In this document: in pieces, positions 1-8,845 of the stretch
How positions within the stretch are numbered: position 1 is the first letter of the stretch
How the letters are laid out: every line of letters begins with the position of its first letter
DNA from: GCA-2708415 sp039027295
GTDB taxonomy: Bacteria; Pseudomonadota; Alphaproteobacteria; Micavibrionales; Micavibrionaceae
Direction of reading: 5' to 3'
DNA length: 64,000 bases
Assembly: GCA_039027295.1 (NCBI GenBank)
Contig: JBCCKS010000004.1
Span: 16,908-80,907, forward strand
Translations under genes and position numbers: made by a program
Notes under the pieces: generated by a model
The model's input: the letters and a program-made list of their open reading frames with translations, nothing else
Database searches by the model: none
What the model was told of the DNA's origin: nothing

Positions 1-931
1 AAAATGACGGAAATAAGGAGGCAAAAGCAGACTGACGTAAAGAGGTGCGTTCTTTCAAAAATAAAGAGGCTGCTTTGACATCTGGGCGAACATTTAAAAC
101 ATCTGCCGGAGCAAGTAAAACAGGTTCAATATTCTCTAAAAGTAAAGGATCATAACCTTCACTCAAAATAATTTGAATGGATTGCGGAAGTTCGCCCGTT
201 AAGACTGTTAGGCGAAGTTGAGCGTTATCAGCGAGACGTTGAAAGTTTGTAATTGAAGCTTGCGTTGTATTCACAAGCGCTTGTGAGCGTTCAACATCAA
301 GCTGCGGGGTTTCACCAACATCACGCTGCTGTGTAATCAACTCTAATGTTTTTTGCTGAATTTCTAAATTTTCTTCAGCAATCATGACTTGCTTGTTCGA
401 TTCTAAAATATCGATATAAGTACTGACAACTTCAGATATTAAGGTGAGAGACACATCATGATATTGAGCCTCTAGCGCGGATAATCTAGAGTCTGCCGCG
501 TTCAGTGCGTTACGGTTTTCACCAAAAACATCAATTTCAAAGCTAGCATCAAAACCAGCATCATAAAAGTTATCATCGGTAAGGCCATTATCCTCTTCAC
601 CGATATTCGCGCTCGCGCCTATTTGTGGAAGTAAGAAAGAGCGCGTCGTTCTTTTTAACCCCCGTGCCTCTTGAATTCTTTGCTCAGCAATTTTTCTATC
701 CGGACTTTGATTTAAGGTGAGCTCAACAAGCTCATTCAGAGTCTTATCATCAAAGCCTGTCCACCAATTTTGCAAATCTTTAGCGTTACTATTTTTGAGA
801 ATTGATGACTCGTAAGCAACCCATTCCTCTGGCGTTTGTGAAACAATTGACGTGAAATTTCCTGTCGAGATACAAGCGCTTAAAATAAGCGTAGAGCTTC
901 CTGCTAAAAATAAAGTTTTTATTGATTTCAT
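1..931 (-). CDS. RND efflux outer membrane factor, NodT/OprM-like lipoprotein (C-terminus cut off)
   Basis: Outer membrane channel of a tripartite pump, anchored by a lipid. Seen: the reading frame starts at 931 and runs off the window edge, so only about 310 residues are visible. The N-terminus is a lipoprotein signal with lipobox LSAC (Cys20), followed by the helical-bundle repeat of the family (WWTGFDDKTLNELVELTLNQ) and, further on, the second-half motif LNVRPDVKAA. Its ATG overlaps the stop of the RND gene (ATGA, 928-931), which indicates translational coupling. Known: NodT-type factors are trimers that dock to the periplasmic adaptor. Inferred: this is the last gene of the tetR-controlled operon and partner of the pump encoded at 928-4110. 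Family certain, substrate unknown. Confidence 0.9.
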   Translation of the reverse strand, partial: MKSIKTLFLAGSSTLILSACISTGNFTSIVSQTPEEWVAYESSILKNSNAKDLQNWWTGFDDKTLNELVELTLNQSPDRKIAEQRIQEARGLKRTTRSFLLPQIGASANIGEEDNGLTDDNFYDAGFDASFEIDVFGENRNALNAADSRLSALEAQYHDVSLTLISEVVSTYIDILESNKQVMIAEENLEIQQKTLELITQQRDVGETPQLDVERSQALVNTTQASITNFQRLADNAQLRLTVLTGELPQSIQIILSEGYDPLLLENIEPVLLAPADVLNVRPDVKAASLFLKERTSLRQSAFASLFPSF

Positions 932-3900
932 GCGCACGCATCCCCTGTTGTCTTGCCTTCTTTTGTTTCCCATTTTCTTAGCAGTACATAAAACATAGGA
1001 GTAAAAACTAGGCCAAATATTGTTACACCAACCATGCCACTAAAGACTGCAATCCCTATAGCTTCGCGCATTTCTGCCCCTGCGCCAGAGCTGAAGACAA
1101 GCGGCAGGACGCCTGCAATAAATGAAATGGATGTCATCATAATAGGACGGAGGCGCATACGCGCAGATTCAACAGCGGCTTGAGTAATAGAGCGCCCTTG
1201 CATTTCTAGCTCTCTTGCAAATTCAACAATCAGGATCGCGTTTTTACAGGCAAGCCCCGCCAGCACAAAGAGTGCAATTTGCGTGAAGATATTATTGTCA
1301 CCACCAAACAAATAAATTCCAACAATCGCTGATAAAATCGCCATAGGAACAATCAATATAACAGCAATAGGCAGCGTTAGGCTTTCATATTGCGCAGCTA
1401 AAATTAAGAACACCATTAATAGACACAATCCAAATACTAAAATTTGAATGGGAATAATATCAAAGACAAAAATCTCTGCTGCTTTTTGCTGATATGTCAG
1501 CTCTGTCCATTCATAACTCATACCGGGCGGCAAGGTATTAGCGAGAATTTCTTCAATCGCTTCTTGAGCCTCACCTGTTGAAAACCCTGGCATCGCTTGG
1601 CCGGTTAAATCTGCAGAACGAAATGCGTTGTAGCGCATTGCTGTTTGCGGCCCAAACGTCTCACTCACTTTTGTAAACGCGCCAAGAGGAATCATATCGC
1701 CGCTATCATTTCTTACTTTTAGCTCATTGATATCACCCGGCGTTGAACGAAATTCTTTATCGGCCTGTGCGATCACCTGATAGGTTCGCCCAAACTGGTT
1801 AAAGTCATTGATATATTGCGAGCCTAAATAAATTTGCATCGTTCTAAAAATTTCATCGATAGGAATTCCGAGCTGCTGCGCTTTGGTTCGGTCAATATCT
1901 GCAAATAACTGGGGCACGTTAATGTCATAGTTACTAAAGGCAAATGCGATGGCAGGGTGGCCAAAAGCCTGCCCCTGAACTGCATTCACAACGTTTGCGA
2001 GGGCTTGATAGCCTTGATCGGTTCTATCCTGAATTTGTAATTTAAAGCCACCAGAGTTCCCAAGCCCTCTAACTGGTGGAGGATTTAAAACAAGAATGCG
2101 CGCTTCATCAATTGTTTGGAATTTTTGGGACAACGATCCCACAATTGCATCAATCGATAAGTCAGGCGTACGGCGATCTTCAAAATCATCAAGCGGCACA
2201 AAAACGATGGCTGAGTTTGGCGCTAATGTAAAACCATTAATCGATAACCCTGTAAATTGAACTGCATTGCTCGCCCCTGGCTGTTCAGAAATAATCTCTG
2301 ACATTTGGCGAACAACTTCATCTGTCCGCTCTAGCGTTGCCCCAGAAGGAAGCTGTGCAATACTGATAATATATTGCTTATCTTGAATCGGAACAAAGCT
2401 TGGCGCGAGCAATCGAAAACTAAAGAATGTACAAACAACCAAGATGAGATAAAACGCCATCATAATAAGGCGGCGGCGCGTAACGAAACGGCAAACCCTG
2501 TAGCCGTATAATTTTTGCAAGCGTGTAAAGACCGCATTAAAGCCATTAAAAAACCAGCCGAAAAGACCATCCATTAACTTCATTAAAGGGTCACGAGGCG
2601 CATCTTTTGGCTTCAGTAAAAGAGCTGCCAAAGCAGGTGATACCGTTAAAGAATTAAACGTTGAAATAAAGGTCGCAATCACAATCGTAAGGGCAAATTG
2701 CTGATAAAATTGACCCGTCAAACCACTCATGAATGAGATAGGAATAAAGACACCCGCCAAAACCAGAGATGTTGCAATAACAGGTCCTGTAACCTCCTTC
2801 ATTGCGATTTTTGCAGCTTCAAATGGCTCTTTCCCCTCTTCAATATTCCGTTCAACATTTTCAGTGACAACAATGGCATCATCAACCACGATCCCAATCG
2901 CAAGAATCAAACCAAAAAGAGAGAGCACATTAATTGAAAAGCCAAGCACGAGCATAACCGCGAATGTCCCCACAATCGAAACAGGAACAGCAATCAAAGG
3001 AATGATAGACGCACGCCATGTTTGAAGGAATATAATCACGACCAAAACAACAAGCGAGACCGCTTGAAGAAGAGTTACAATCACAGACTCAATTGATTTA
3101 CTGACAAAAACTGTGGGGTCATAAATAATATTATAATCAACACCGGTAGGCATTGTATCTTTCAATCGCTTCATTGTTGCGCGAACATCAGAAGAAATTT
3201 GCAGTGCATTTGCCCCAGGAGACGCAAAGATAGGAACAGCCACAGCTTGTTTATTATTAAGCATAGAACGAAGGGCGTATGTTTGTGCATCAAGCTCTAA
3301 CCTTGCAACATCTTTGAGCCTTGTCACGATACCATTATCATCACGCTTAATAATAATATCCTCAAATTCTTCCTTTGTCTCAAGACGGCCTTGAACATTA
3401 ACAGGCAATTGTAATTGAACAGCATCTTCATAAGGCGGGCCGCCAATGGTTCCAGCAGCAACCTGAACGTTTTGTGAGCGAATAGCATTCACAACTTCGG
3501 TAGCTGTTAAATTACGCTCAGCAATTTTATCGGGGTTTAGCCAGACGCGCATCGCATAATCACCTGATCCAAAGAGGAGAACCTGCCCTACACCTTCAAT
3601 TTTCGATAGCTCATCTTTGACGTTCAATGTCGCATAGTTACGCAAGTACAACATATCATATTGGTCATTTGGTGAGAGTAAGTGGACCACCATTGTGAGA
3701 TCAGGCGATGATTTATTGACTGTCACGCCGAGCTGTCTTGTTACATCGGGAAGTCTGGGTAGCGCTTGGCTTACACGGTTTTGAACAAGCTGCTGCGCGA
3801 GGTCAGCATCTGTTCCAATATCAAATGTCACATCAATTCTCACGGTGCCATCCATGGCTGCCAGAGAATTCATATAGATCATATTTTCAACGCCATTAAT

Positions 3901-4110
3901 CTGTTCTTCTAAGGGCGTGGCTACAACTTCAGAAATTGTTGCAGGGTTTGCGCCGGGAAATGCCGCACTCACTTGAATGGTTGGAGGCGCGACTTCAGGA
4001 TATTCAGAAATAGGCAGATTAAAAATCGAAACAAAGCCCATCAAGAAAATCAAAATGGAAAGGACACTCGCAAAAATGGGGCGCCGAATAAAATAGTTTG
4101 AAAGTGTCAT
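928..4110 (-). CDS. RND multidrug efflux permease, HAE1 (AcrB/MexB-like)
   Basis: Proton-driven inner membrane pump of a tripartite exporter. Seen: 1060 residues, the normal length for AcrB-type pumps. The N-terminus NYFIRRPIFASVLSI is the first membrane helix; the proton-relay Asp pair is at D410/D411 (GIVVDDAIVV) and the partner Lys at K956 (GLACKNAILIVEF), so the relay is complete. Two halves, each with a large periplasmic loop, are visible. It lies between the Old Yellow Enzyme gene (37 bp upstream) and the outer membrane factor (4-bp overlap). Known: the family exports hydrophobic drugs, dyes and solvents. Inferred: controlled with the rest of the operon by the TetR protein at 6508-7125. 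The substrate cannot be read from sequence. Confidence 0.95.
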   Translation of the reverse strand: MTLSNYFIRRPIFASVLSILIFLMGFVSIFNLPISEYPEVAPPTIQVSAAFPGANPATISEVVATPLEEQINGVENMIYMNSLAAMDGTVRIDVTFDIGTDADLAQQLVQNRVSQALPRLPDVTRQLGVTVNKSSPDLTMVVHLLSPNDQYDMLYLRNYATLNVKDELSKIEGVGQVLLFGSGDYAMRVWLNPDKIAERNLTATEVVNAIRSQNVQVAAGTIGGPPYEDAVQLQLPVNVQGRLETKEEFEDIIIKRDDNGIVTRLKDVARLELDAQTYALRSMLNNKQAVAVPIFASPGANALQISSDVRATMKRLKDTMPTGVDYNIIYDPTVFVSKSIESVIVTLLQAVSLVVLVVIIFLQTWRASIIPLIAVPVSIVGTFAVMLVLGFSINVLSLFGLILAIGIVVDDAIVVTENVERNIEEGKEPFEAAKIAMKEVTGPVIATSLVLAGVFIPISFMSGLTGQFYQQFALTIVIATFISTFNSLTVSPALAALLLKPKDAPRDPLMKLMDGLFGWFFNGFNAVFTRLQKLYGYRVCRFVTRRRLIMMAFYLILVVCTFFSFRLLAPSFVPIQDKQYIISIAQLPSGATLERTDEVVRQMSEIISEQPGASNAVQFTGLSINGFTLAPNSAIVFVPLDDFEDRRTPDLSIDAIVGSLSQKFQTIDEARILVLNPPPVRGLGNSGGFKLQIQDRTDQGYQALANVVNAVQGQAFGHPAIAFAFSNYDINVPQLFADIDRTKAQQLGIPIDEIFRTMQIYLGSQYINDFNQFGRTYQVIAQADKEFRSTPGDINELKVRNDSGDMIPLGAFTKVSETFGPQTAMRYNAFRSADLTGQAMPGFSTGEAQEAIEEILANTLPPGMSYEWTELTYQQKAAEIFVFDIIPIQILVFGLCLLMVFLILAAQYESLTLPIAVILIVPMAILSAIVGIYLFGGDNNIFTQIALFVLAGLACKNAILIVEFARELEMQGRSITQAAVESARMRLRPIMMTSISFIAGVLPLVFSSGAGAEMREAIGIAVFSGMVGVTIFGLVFTPMFYVLLRKWETKEGKTTGDACA

Positions 4111-4147
4111 AAGATGATTTTCTTTTGAGTTTTAGTTTTAAGTCAGT

Positions 4148-5239
4148 TTATGCGGCCTGTTTTTCTTCTAAAAAAGGATAATCCGTATAGCCCTTTTCAT
4201 CACCCCCATAAAAAGTTGTAGGATCAGCTTCGTTAAGTGGAGCGCCGGTTCTTAAGCGCTCAGGCAAATCTGGGTTAGCAATAAAGATACGGCCAAAAGT
4301 CACCGCATCAGCATAGCCACTATCAATCACTTTTTGCGAGTTTTCTGCGCCATAATCGCCATTGCTAATATAAAAACCCTGCCATTTTTCACGCAAGCGA
4401 TGAAGCAGCTTCTGCTCTTCAGAGTCTGTCTCAATTCCAGGAAATTTCTCAACCATATGAAGATAGGCAAGATTATAATCATTTAGTTTTTCAATTACGG
4501 CTCCAAAAGTTTTTTCAGGATCGCTATCGCCCATATCATTAAATGTACCTGTTGGAGATAATCTGACACCGACTTTGTCAGAGCCCCATACATCTATCAC
4601 TTCATCTAGGACACGGGTTAGGAATCTCATACGGTTTTCAATTGATCCCCCATACTCACCATCGCGATGATTTGTTTTATCTTGTAAAAACTGATCGATG
4701 AGATAGCCATTCGCCGCGTGAACTTCTACGCCATCAAATCCTGCTTTTTTAGCAAGCTCAGCGGCTATTTTATAATCACTGATCGTGCGCTCTATATCCT
4801 CTGCTGTCATAGCGCGTGGCTCTGAAACATCGACAGGGCCTGTTTCAATGAAAGTTTGTGATTTTGCTTGTATCGCGGAGGGTGCTAAAGGCTGCGCCTC
4901 GTTCGGTTGCAGTGAGGTATGAGCGATACGCCCAACATGCCAAAGTTGCAGCAATATTTTACCGTCTTTTTCATGCACTGCGTCGACAATTTTTTTCCAT
5001 GCCTCAACATGATCATCATTATAAATGCCGGGCGTATTAATATACCCTTTCCCTTCAGCATTAATTTGTGTGGCTTCAGTTAAAATTAATCCTGCGCTTG
5101 CACGCTGTGAGTAATAAGTTGCTGCGCTTTCATTAATGCGCCCATCAGGGTGCGCTCTATTTCTAGTAAGCGGTGCCATATATACACGGTTTTTGGTTGC
5201 AATTGACCCAACTTGAATAGGCTCAAATAAATTAGACAT
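4148..5239 (-). CDS. Old Yellow Enzyme family NADH:flavin oxidoreductase, NemA-like
   Basis: FMN-dependent ene-reductase that reduces electron-poor alkenes, quinones, maleimides or nitro compounds with NAD(P)H. Seen: 363 residues, a single TIM barrel of the usual length; substrate-anion-binding His/Asn in VEVHAANGYLIDQFL; FMN-binding segments MAPLTRNRA and LLQLWHVGR near the N-terminus; RDGEYGGSIENR; and VTFGRIFIANPDLP near the C-terminus. A strong ribosome site (AAGGAG) sits just before the ATG at 5239. It is inserted between the fusion protein and the pump genes, which is unusual for an RND operon. Inferred: detoxification of reactive electrophiles is coupled to their export, in parallel with the NemR-NemA pair of enterics. 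NemA/XenA-type subfamily not resolved. Confidence 0.93.
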   Translation of the reverse strand: MSNLFEPIQVGSIATKNRVYMAPLTRNRAHPDGRINESAATYYSQRASAGLILTEATQINAEGKGYINTPGIYNDDHVEAWKKIVDAVHEKDGKILLQLWHVGRIAHTSLQPNEAQPLAPSAIQAKSQTFIETGPVDVSEPRAMTAEDIERTISDYKIAAELAKKAGFDGVEVHAANGYLIDQFLQDKTNHRDGEYGGSIENRMRFLTRVLDEVIDVWGSDKVGVRLSPTGTFNDMGDSDPEKTFGAVIEKLNDYNLAYLHMVEKFPGIETDSEEQKLLHRLREKWQGFYISNGDYGAENSQKVIDSGYADAVTFGRIFIANPDLPERLRTGAPLNEADPTTFYGGDEKGYTDYPFLEEKQAA

Positions 5240-5268
5240 TGGTTCTCCTTAAATTTTATAACTAGATA

Positions 5269-6462
5269 TTATGAATTATTGACTTTACTTGTTTGAACAG
5301 GCTTTTGATTTTCGATTTGTGGGGCAACTGGCATATCGGGACGAAGGCGCATTAAGCCGTCAATAATGACTTTATCGCCAGCGCTTAATCCGCTTGTAAT
5401 AATTCTTTTTCCATTTTGACTTTTGCCTGTAGAAATTTCCCGATACTGAGCGATATTATTCTCACCAACAACGTAAACAAATTTTCTATCTTGATCTGTG
5501 CCGATGGCCGCTTCTGTCAATAAAATCACTTCAATTTCATCTGGTGATCCCACTTGGATATTAGCAAACATTCCAGGAATAAGAATACCATCTGCATTAT
5601 CAAAGACTGCGCGTGCTCTTATTGTGCCATTATTTACATCGATACGATTATCAAAACTATCAACAATACCATCAAAAGATAATCCGTTCGGTCCGTTTAA
5701 AAATAACTTTACAGGAATGTCTTTTTTCTCATCTTTATTTTTAACCTGAGCTTTGATGAAGTTGAGGTATGATTGTTCATCAACTTCAAAATCTGCGTAG
5801 ATTTTTTCAGTCGATACGATAGAGGTTAAGACTGGCGCGCCAATCGTTGCTTCCACAACATTTCCGACTTTAATTTCCGCGCGGCCAATTTTCCCTGAAA
5901 TAGGTGCTTTGATATAAGCAAAATCTACATTGATTTCTGCGCTCTCCACCATGGCTTTTGCACGTTGAACCGCTGCATTGGCGGCTTCAGCGCGACTGAC
6001 ACGCTCATCATAAATTCGTCTTGAAATTGCATTGGTTGCAATTAGGTCTTTGGCCCTATTGAGCTCTTTTTCCCTTAAGGTTGCATCAATCCGTGCGGCA
6101 GATAATTCTGCTTTTGCTTCATTTAGGGCGGCTTCAAATGGCCTAGGGTCAATCACATACAATATGTCCCCTTTTTCAACTTGCTCACCATCTTGAAATT
6201 TAATCTCTGTAATGCGGCCACTGACTTGAGGCCGGATCTCAGCGAATTCAATGGCCTCTAAACGCGCTGAATAATCTTGCCATAATTGGGTTTTCGAGGG
6301 CTCAATCACATTGACTGTAACGGGCATCGCTTGGGGCATACCACCTGGAGCCCCTCCCTCGTCTGCAATCGCATTTTTATTATAGAAATAATAGCCCAAG
6401 CCTAGACACGAAAGAAGCGCGATCAGAAGCGAAAATTTAAAGATTTTAGGTTGTTTTTTCAT
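5269..6462 (-). CDS. RND efflux periplasmic adaptor (membrane fusion protein, AcrA/MexA-like)
   Basis: Periplasmic adaptor linking the RND pump to the outer membrane factor. Seen: 397 residues; N-terminal membrane anchor (FSLLIALLSCLGLGYYF) without a clear lipobox; a biotinyl-lipoyl domain split by a coiled-coil hairpin (GRITEIKFQDGEQVEKGDIL, then a long helical stretch, then YIKAPISGKIGRAEI); then beta-barrel and membrane-proximal domains (GMFANIQV, ITSGLSAGDKVIIDGL). It is the first gene after tetR and is preceded by a palindrome at 6479-6496. Known: such proteins are hexameric in the pump. Inferred: partner of the pump at 928-4110, although the Old Yellow Enzyme gene lies between them. Confidence 0.93.
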   Translation of the reverse strand: MKKQPKIFKFSLLIALLSCLGLGYYFYNKNAIADEGGAPGGMPQAMPVTVNVIEPSKTQLWQDYSARLEAIEFAEIRPQVSGRITEIKFQDGEQVEKGDILYVIDPRPFEAALNEAKAELSAARIDATLREKELNRAKDLIATNAISRRIYDERVSRAEAANAAVQRAKAMVESAEINVDFAYIKAPISGKIGRAEIKVGNVVEATIGAPVLTSIVSTEKIYADFEVDEQSYLNFIKAQVKNKDEKKDIPVKLFLNGPNGLSFDGIVDSFDNRIDVNNGTIRARAVFDNADGILIPGMFANIQVGSPDEIEVILLTEAAIGTDQDRKFVYVVGENNIAQYREISTGKSQNGKRIITSGLSAGDKVIIDGLMRLRPDMPVAPQIENQKPVQTSKVNNS

Positions 6463-6478
6463 GGTTTATTCTTTCTTT

Positions 6479-6496
6479 TTTGACTATTTAGTCAAA
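6479..6496. promoter_or_regulatory. Putative TetR-family operator before the efflux genes
   Basis: Seen: TTTGACTATTTAGTCAAA, perfect arms of 8 bases around a 2-base centre, located 16 bases upstream of the fusion protein start. The core TTGAC-N6-GTCAA has the same arm sequence and spacing as the palindrome before tetR at 7146-7161. Inferred: binding site of the TetR protein encoded at 6508-7125, giving a second, internal point of control between tetR and the pump genes. Confidence 0.65.
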
Positions 6497-6507
6497 ATTA
6501 TTATCCT

Positions 6508-7125
6508 TTATGCTCTTTCTTTCTCATTATATTGGACGTCTAAAATTCTCATCCAACCAACAATCAAATCTCTTTTAAACGGCTCTAAGGAATTTTGAAT
6601 CCGGCCCATTAAAGCTTGCCCCATTCCAAAAGCATGAAGCTTATTCGCACGTGTTTGAATATCAATATTTTGGTCCAATAATCCCTCATCCATTAATTCG
6701 CGCATTGCTTGGATGTAATATTTTTCATAGCGTCCAAAGATTTCATTCGCCTTTTCACGGATAATCTCTTCTTGTCCTGCCATTTCTGACCCCAATGTCG
6801 CAAAAGGACAGCCACAAACGTGACCGTAAGTTTCACGAGCTTCGGCTTGCTTTTCCAATATAATTGCAGCCAGACGCTCAAAACGCTCTAATGGCGGCCT
6901 CGTAGGAGAAAAAGCCTCATCAAAAAAAGGTTTGGATTGCTCATAGTAATTTTCCATAGATGCCAAGGCCAAATCCACCTTCGATTTAAAATAATGATAA
7001 AAACTACCTTTGCGTACGTCTGCCGCCTTGCATATATCATCAACGCTTACAGAGCCATAGCTGTTCCGCCAGATTAATTCTGACGCAGCATCGATTAATT
7101 TCTGTTTCGTATTTGTTTTGGGCAT
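6508..7125 (-). CDS. TetR/AcrR family transcriptional repressor of the efflux operon
   Basis: DNA-binding repressor released by a ligand. Seen: 205 residues, typical length; N-terminal helix-turn-helix about residues 5-55 (KLIDAASELI, VDDICKAADVRKGSFYHYF); a ligand-binding C-terminal part with two close cysteines C104 and C106 (HVCGCPFATLGSEMA). AAGG lies close before the ATG. Its own upstream region has a TTGACT/TATAAT promoter overlapping a palindrome (7146-7161), and an equal palindrome stands before the next gene. Known: E. coli NemR, which controls the Old Yellow Enzyme gene nemA, uses Cys106 as a redox/electrophile sensor. Inferred: autorepression plus repression of the pump and Old Yellow Enzyme genes, possibly released by cysteine modification; the shared residue number may be coincidence. 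Confidence 0.9.
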   Translation of the reverse strand: MPKTNTKQKLIDAASELIWRNSYGSVSVDDICKAADVRKGSFYHYFKSKVDLALASMENYYEQSKPFFDEAFSPTRPPLERFERLAAIILEKQAEARETYGHVCGCPFATLGSEMAGQEEIIREKANEIFGRYEKYYIQAMRELMDEGLLDQNIDIQTRANKLHAFGMGQALMGRIQNSLEPFKRDLIVGWMRILDVQYNEKERA

Positions 7126-7134
7126 AATCCTTAT

Positions 7135-7161
7135 ATTATATTAAGTTGACCAGTCAGTCAA
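7135..7161 (-). promoter_or_regulatory. Putative tetR promoter
   Basis: Seen on the minus strand: TTGACT (7161-7156), a 15-base spacer, TATAAT (7140-7135), then AAGG and the tetR ATG. The spacer is two bases short of the sigma-70 optimum. The -35 element lies inside the palindrome 7146-7161, which would make repression by steric block simple. Confidence 0.5.
7146..7161. promoter_or_regulatory. Putative TetR-family operator before tetR
   Basis: Seen: TTGACCAGTCAGTCAA, inverted repeat TTGAC-N6-GTCAA. The same arms and spacing occur at 6480-6495 in front of the fusion protein gene. It overlaps the proposed -35 element of tetR. Inferred: autoregulatory site. Confidence 0.65.
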
Positions 7162-7214
7162 ATACTATTTTTGGCAAATATTAGCCTTTCAAGCTACAAT
7201 AGTTATGTCTTATT

Positions 7215-7223
7215 TGTGGATAA
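7215..7223 (-). promoter_or_regulatory. DnaA-box-like 9-mer
   Basis: Seen: TGTGGATAA, the reverse complement of the consensus DnaA box TTATCCACA, in the 181-base divergent spacer between tetR and the TolC-like gene. A single box can arise by chance or regulate transcription; no cluster was seen here. Confidence 0.3.
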
Positions 7224-7248
7224 CCCTTTGGATAATTTAATTTTCCTA

Positions 7249-7254
7249 TATAAT
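7249..7254 (+). promoter_or_regulatory. Possible -10 element of the giant-protein operon
   Basis: Seen: TATAAT 53 bases before the ATG of the TolC-like gene, in an AT-rich spacer. No good -35 hexamer stands at the right distance (TTGGAT at 7228 is weak and only 15 bases away), so an activator or another sigma factor may be needed. AAGGAA at 7289 is the likely ribosome site, though its spacing to the ATG is long. Confidence 0.3.
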
Positions 7255-7306
7255 GTAATTTAGGTGATTCTCATCTATTCCTTACTTCCAAGGAATTCAT
7301 CCTATT

Positions 7307-8845
7307 ATGAATACAAAGATATTAATCATAATGGCCTTTTCAGGGGCCTCGATTTTATTGGGCTGTAACTCACGTTCAGAGCCAATTGAAACGTCTGCGC
7401 TTATCGAAACTATTCAAAATGATCGCGCCGTTATTTATCAAAAACCTGAAATCTCACAAGGGCTAAACGAAAAACTTAGAATTGAAGACGCCCTTGCACT
7501 CGCCATAAAATATAATCTGGATACGAAAGTTTCAGAAATGGATGAGCTTATTGCAGCCGATGACGTCGATTTACAAATGCTTTCTGCACTACCTACAGTG
7601 ACTACGAACTTACAGCGCCAAGGCAGAAATAATAGAGGTGGATCTTCAAGCTTCTCACTTTTAACAAACTCTGAATCTCTTGAGCCATCTATCTCTCAAG
7701 AGCAATACCGCAACGTTGTGCAACTGACGACTGAGTGGAATTTACTCGATGCAGGAATTAATTTGTGGCGCGGCAAATCAGTAAGTGATCAGCTTTTAAT
7801 TGCTCAAGAACGAAGACGTAAAATTTATCAAAGCGTGGTACAAGACACCTATATTGCGTATTGGAGAGCCGCTATTGCGCAGAGATTTCTTCCTGAAATA
7901 GATCAGATGATGTCTCAAATTTCTGAGGCCATTGAAGATACAGATCGTAAGGTTGAGCAAGGCGTTGTTGCTGTTGGGGATGCCCAAGCTGAGAAAGCAG
8001 AACTCATTGAAAAACAAATGCAGCTATCACGCACTCAAAGTGGATTACAGCTTGCAGATCTAGAATTAAAAACATTAATCGCTTACCCACTTGATGCAAA
8101 TCTTACACTTGATCTTGAGGATTGGGATCCTTCATCAATTACTACCCTTCCTAGCGTTGAAACATCTATTGATGGTTTAGAAAAAATTGCTCTGATTAAT
8201 CGTCCTGAATTGCGTGAAGAATTTTTAAATAAACGCATCAGTACAAGAGATATTAAGTTATCAATTGCAGAAACTATACCAGGGTTAGAACTATTATTTA
8301 CCTATAATTATGATTCCAATAAATTCCTCGCCTTTAATAACTGGATTGATGGCATTGCCGGAATTACATCATCAATTAATCAAATTATTACCGCGCCTAG
8401 CCGGTATAAGCGCGCACAAAATGCCGATCTTCTCTCAGACAAAAGACGCCAAGCCTTAACGGCTGCAATTATCACACAAGTGCATATTTCAAGGGCGCGC
8501 TATGACAGTCTTTCAAAAGAATATAAAAAGCATTTTGAAAAAATTGCACATGGCGAAAATGTTTTAAAACGCGCTGTCGATTATAACAGTGTAGGATTGA
8601 TGTCTGAATCAGAATTAGCTTTAGTTAAAATTGATACAAACATAGACAAAATTAATAAGGCGTTTGCATACGCAGATGCGCAAGATGCTTATGCGCGGTT
8701 TATCAACACGCTTGGTATAGATTTTTGGGATCAAGAGAGTCCCGATTTATCGATTCAAGAATATGCGAATAGAATAAAAAATAATTTCTACAATGTAGAA
8801 GCGTTTAACGTTTCACAGGCACAAGATAATGAAGTTTTACAATGA
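7307..8845 (+). CDS. TolC-family outer membrane lipoprotein of the giant-protein secretion cluster
   Basis: Outer membrane export channel. Seen: 512 residues with a lipoprotein signal (lipobox LLGC, Cys20) and the TolC-type layout: a start motif KLRIEDALALAIKYNLDTKV, long helices, and a second repeat with NRPELREEFLNKRIS and SVGLMSESELALVK. It is only distantly like the two NodT-type factors elsewhere in the window. The stop overlaps the ATG of the HlyD gene (8842-8845), so it is the first gene of a tightly coupled operon leading to the giant protein. Known: TolC-like trimers serve RND pumps and type 1 secretion. Inferred: outer membrane exit for the giant protein, because no pump or ABC transporter gene lies nearby. 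No type 1 ATPase is present in the window. Confidence 0.85.
   Translation: MNTKILIIMAFSGASILLGCNSRSEPIETSALIETIQNDRAVIYQKPEISQGLNEKLRIEDALALAIKYNLDTKVSEMDELIAADDVDLQMLSALPTVTTNLQRQGRNNRGGSSSFSLLTNSESLEPSISQEQYRNVVQLTTEWNLLDAGINLWRGKSVSDQLLIAQERRRKIYQSVVQDTYIAYWRAAIAQRFLPEIDQMMSQISEAIEDTDRKVEQGVVAVGDAQAEKAELIEKQMQLSRTQSGLQLADLELKTLIAYPLDANLTLDLEDWDPSSITTLPSVETSIDGLEKIALINRPELREEFLNKRISTRDIKLSIAETIPGLELLFTYNYDSNKFLAFNNWIDGIAGITSSINQIITAPSRYKRAQNADLLSDKRRQALTAAIITQVHISRARYDSLSKEYKKHFEKIAHGENVLKRAVDYNSVGLMSESELALVKIDTNIDKINKAFAYADAQDAYARFINTLGIDFWDQESPDLSIQEYANRIKNNFYNVEAFNVSQAQDNEVLQ

Noticed and set aside
7215..7223. Replication origin in the tetR spacer from the DnaA box
   Set aside because: Single box, no cluster, no dnaA/hemE/parAB genes nearby.
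7126..7306. Fur or other metal-regulator box near the -10 of the TolC-like gene
   Set aside because: Only a weak partial match (TGATTCTCATC); nothing beyond chance.
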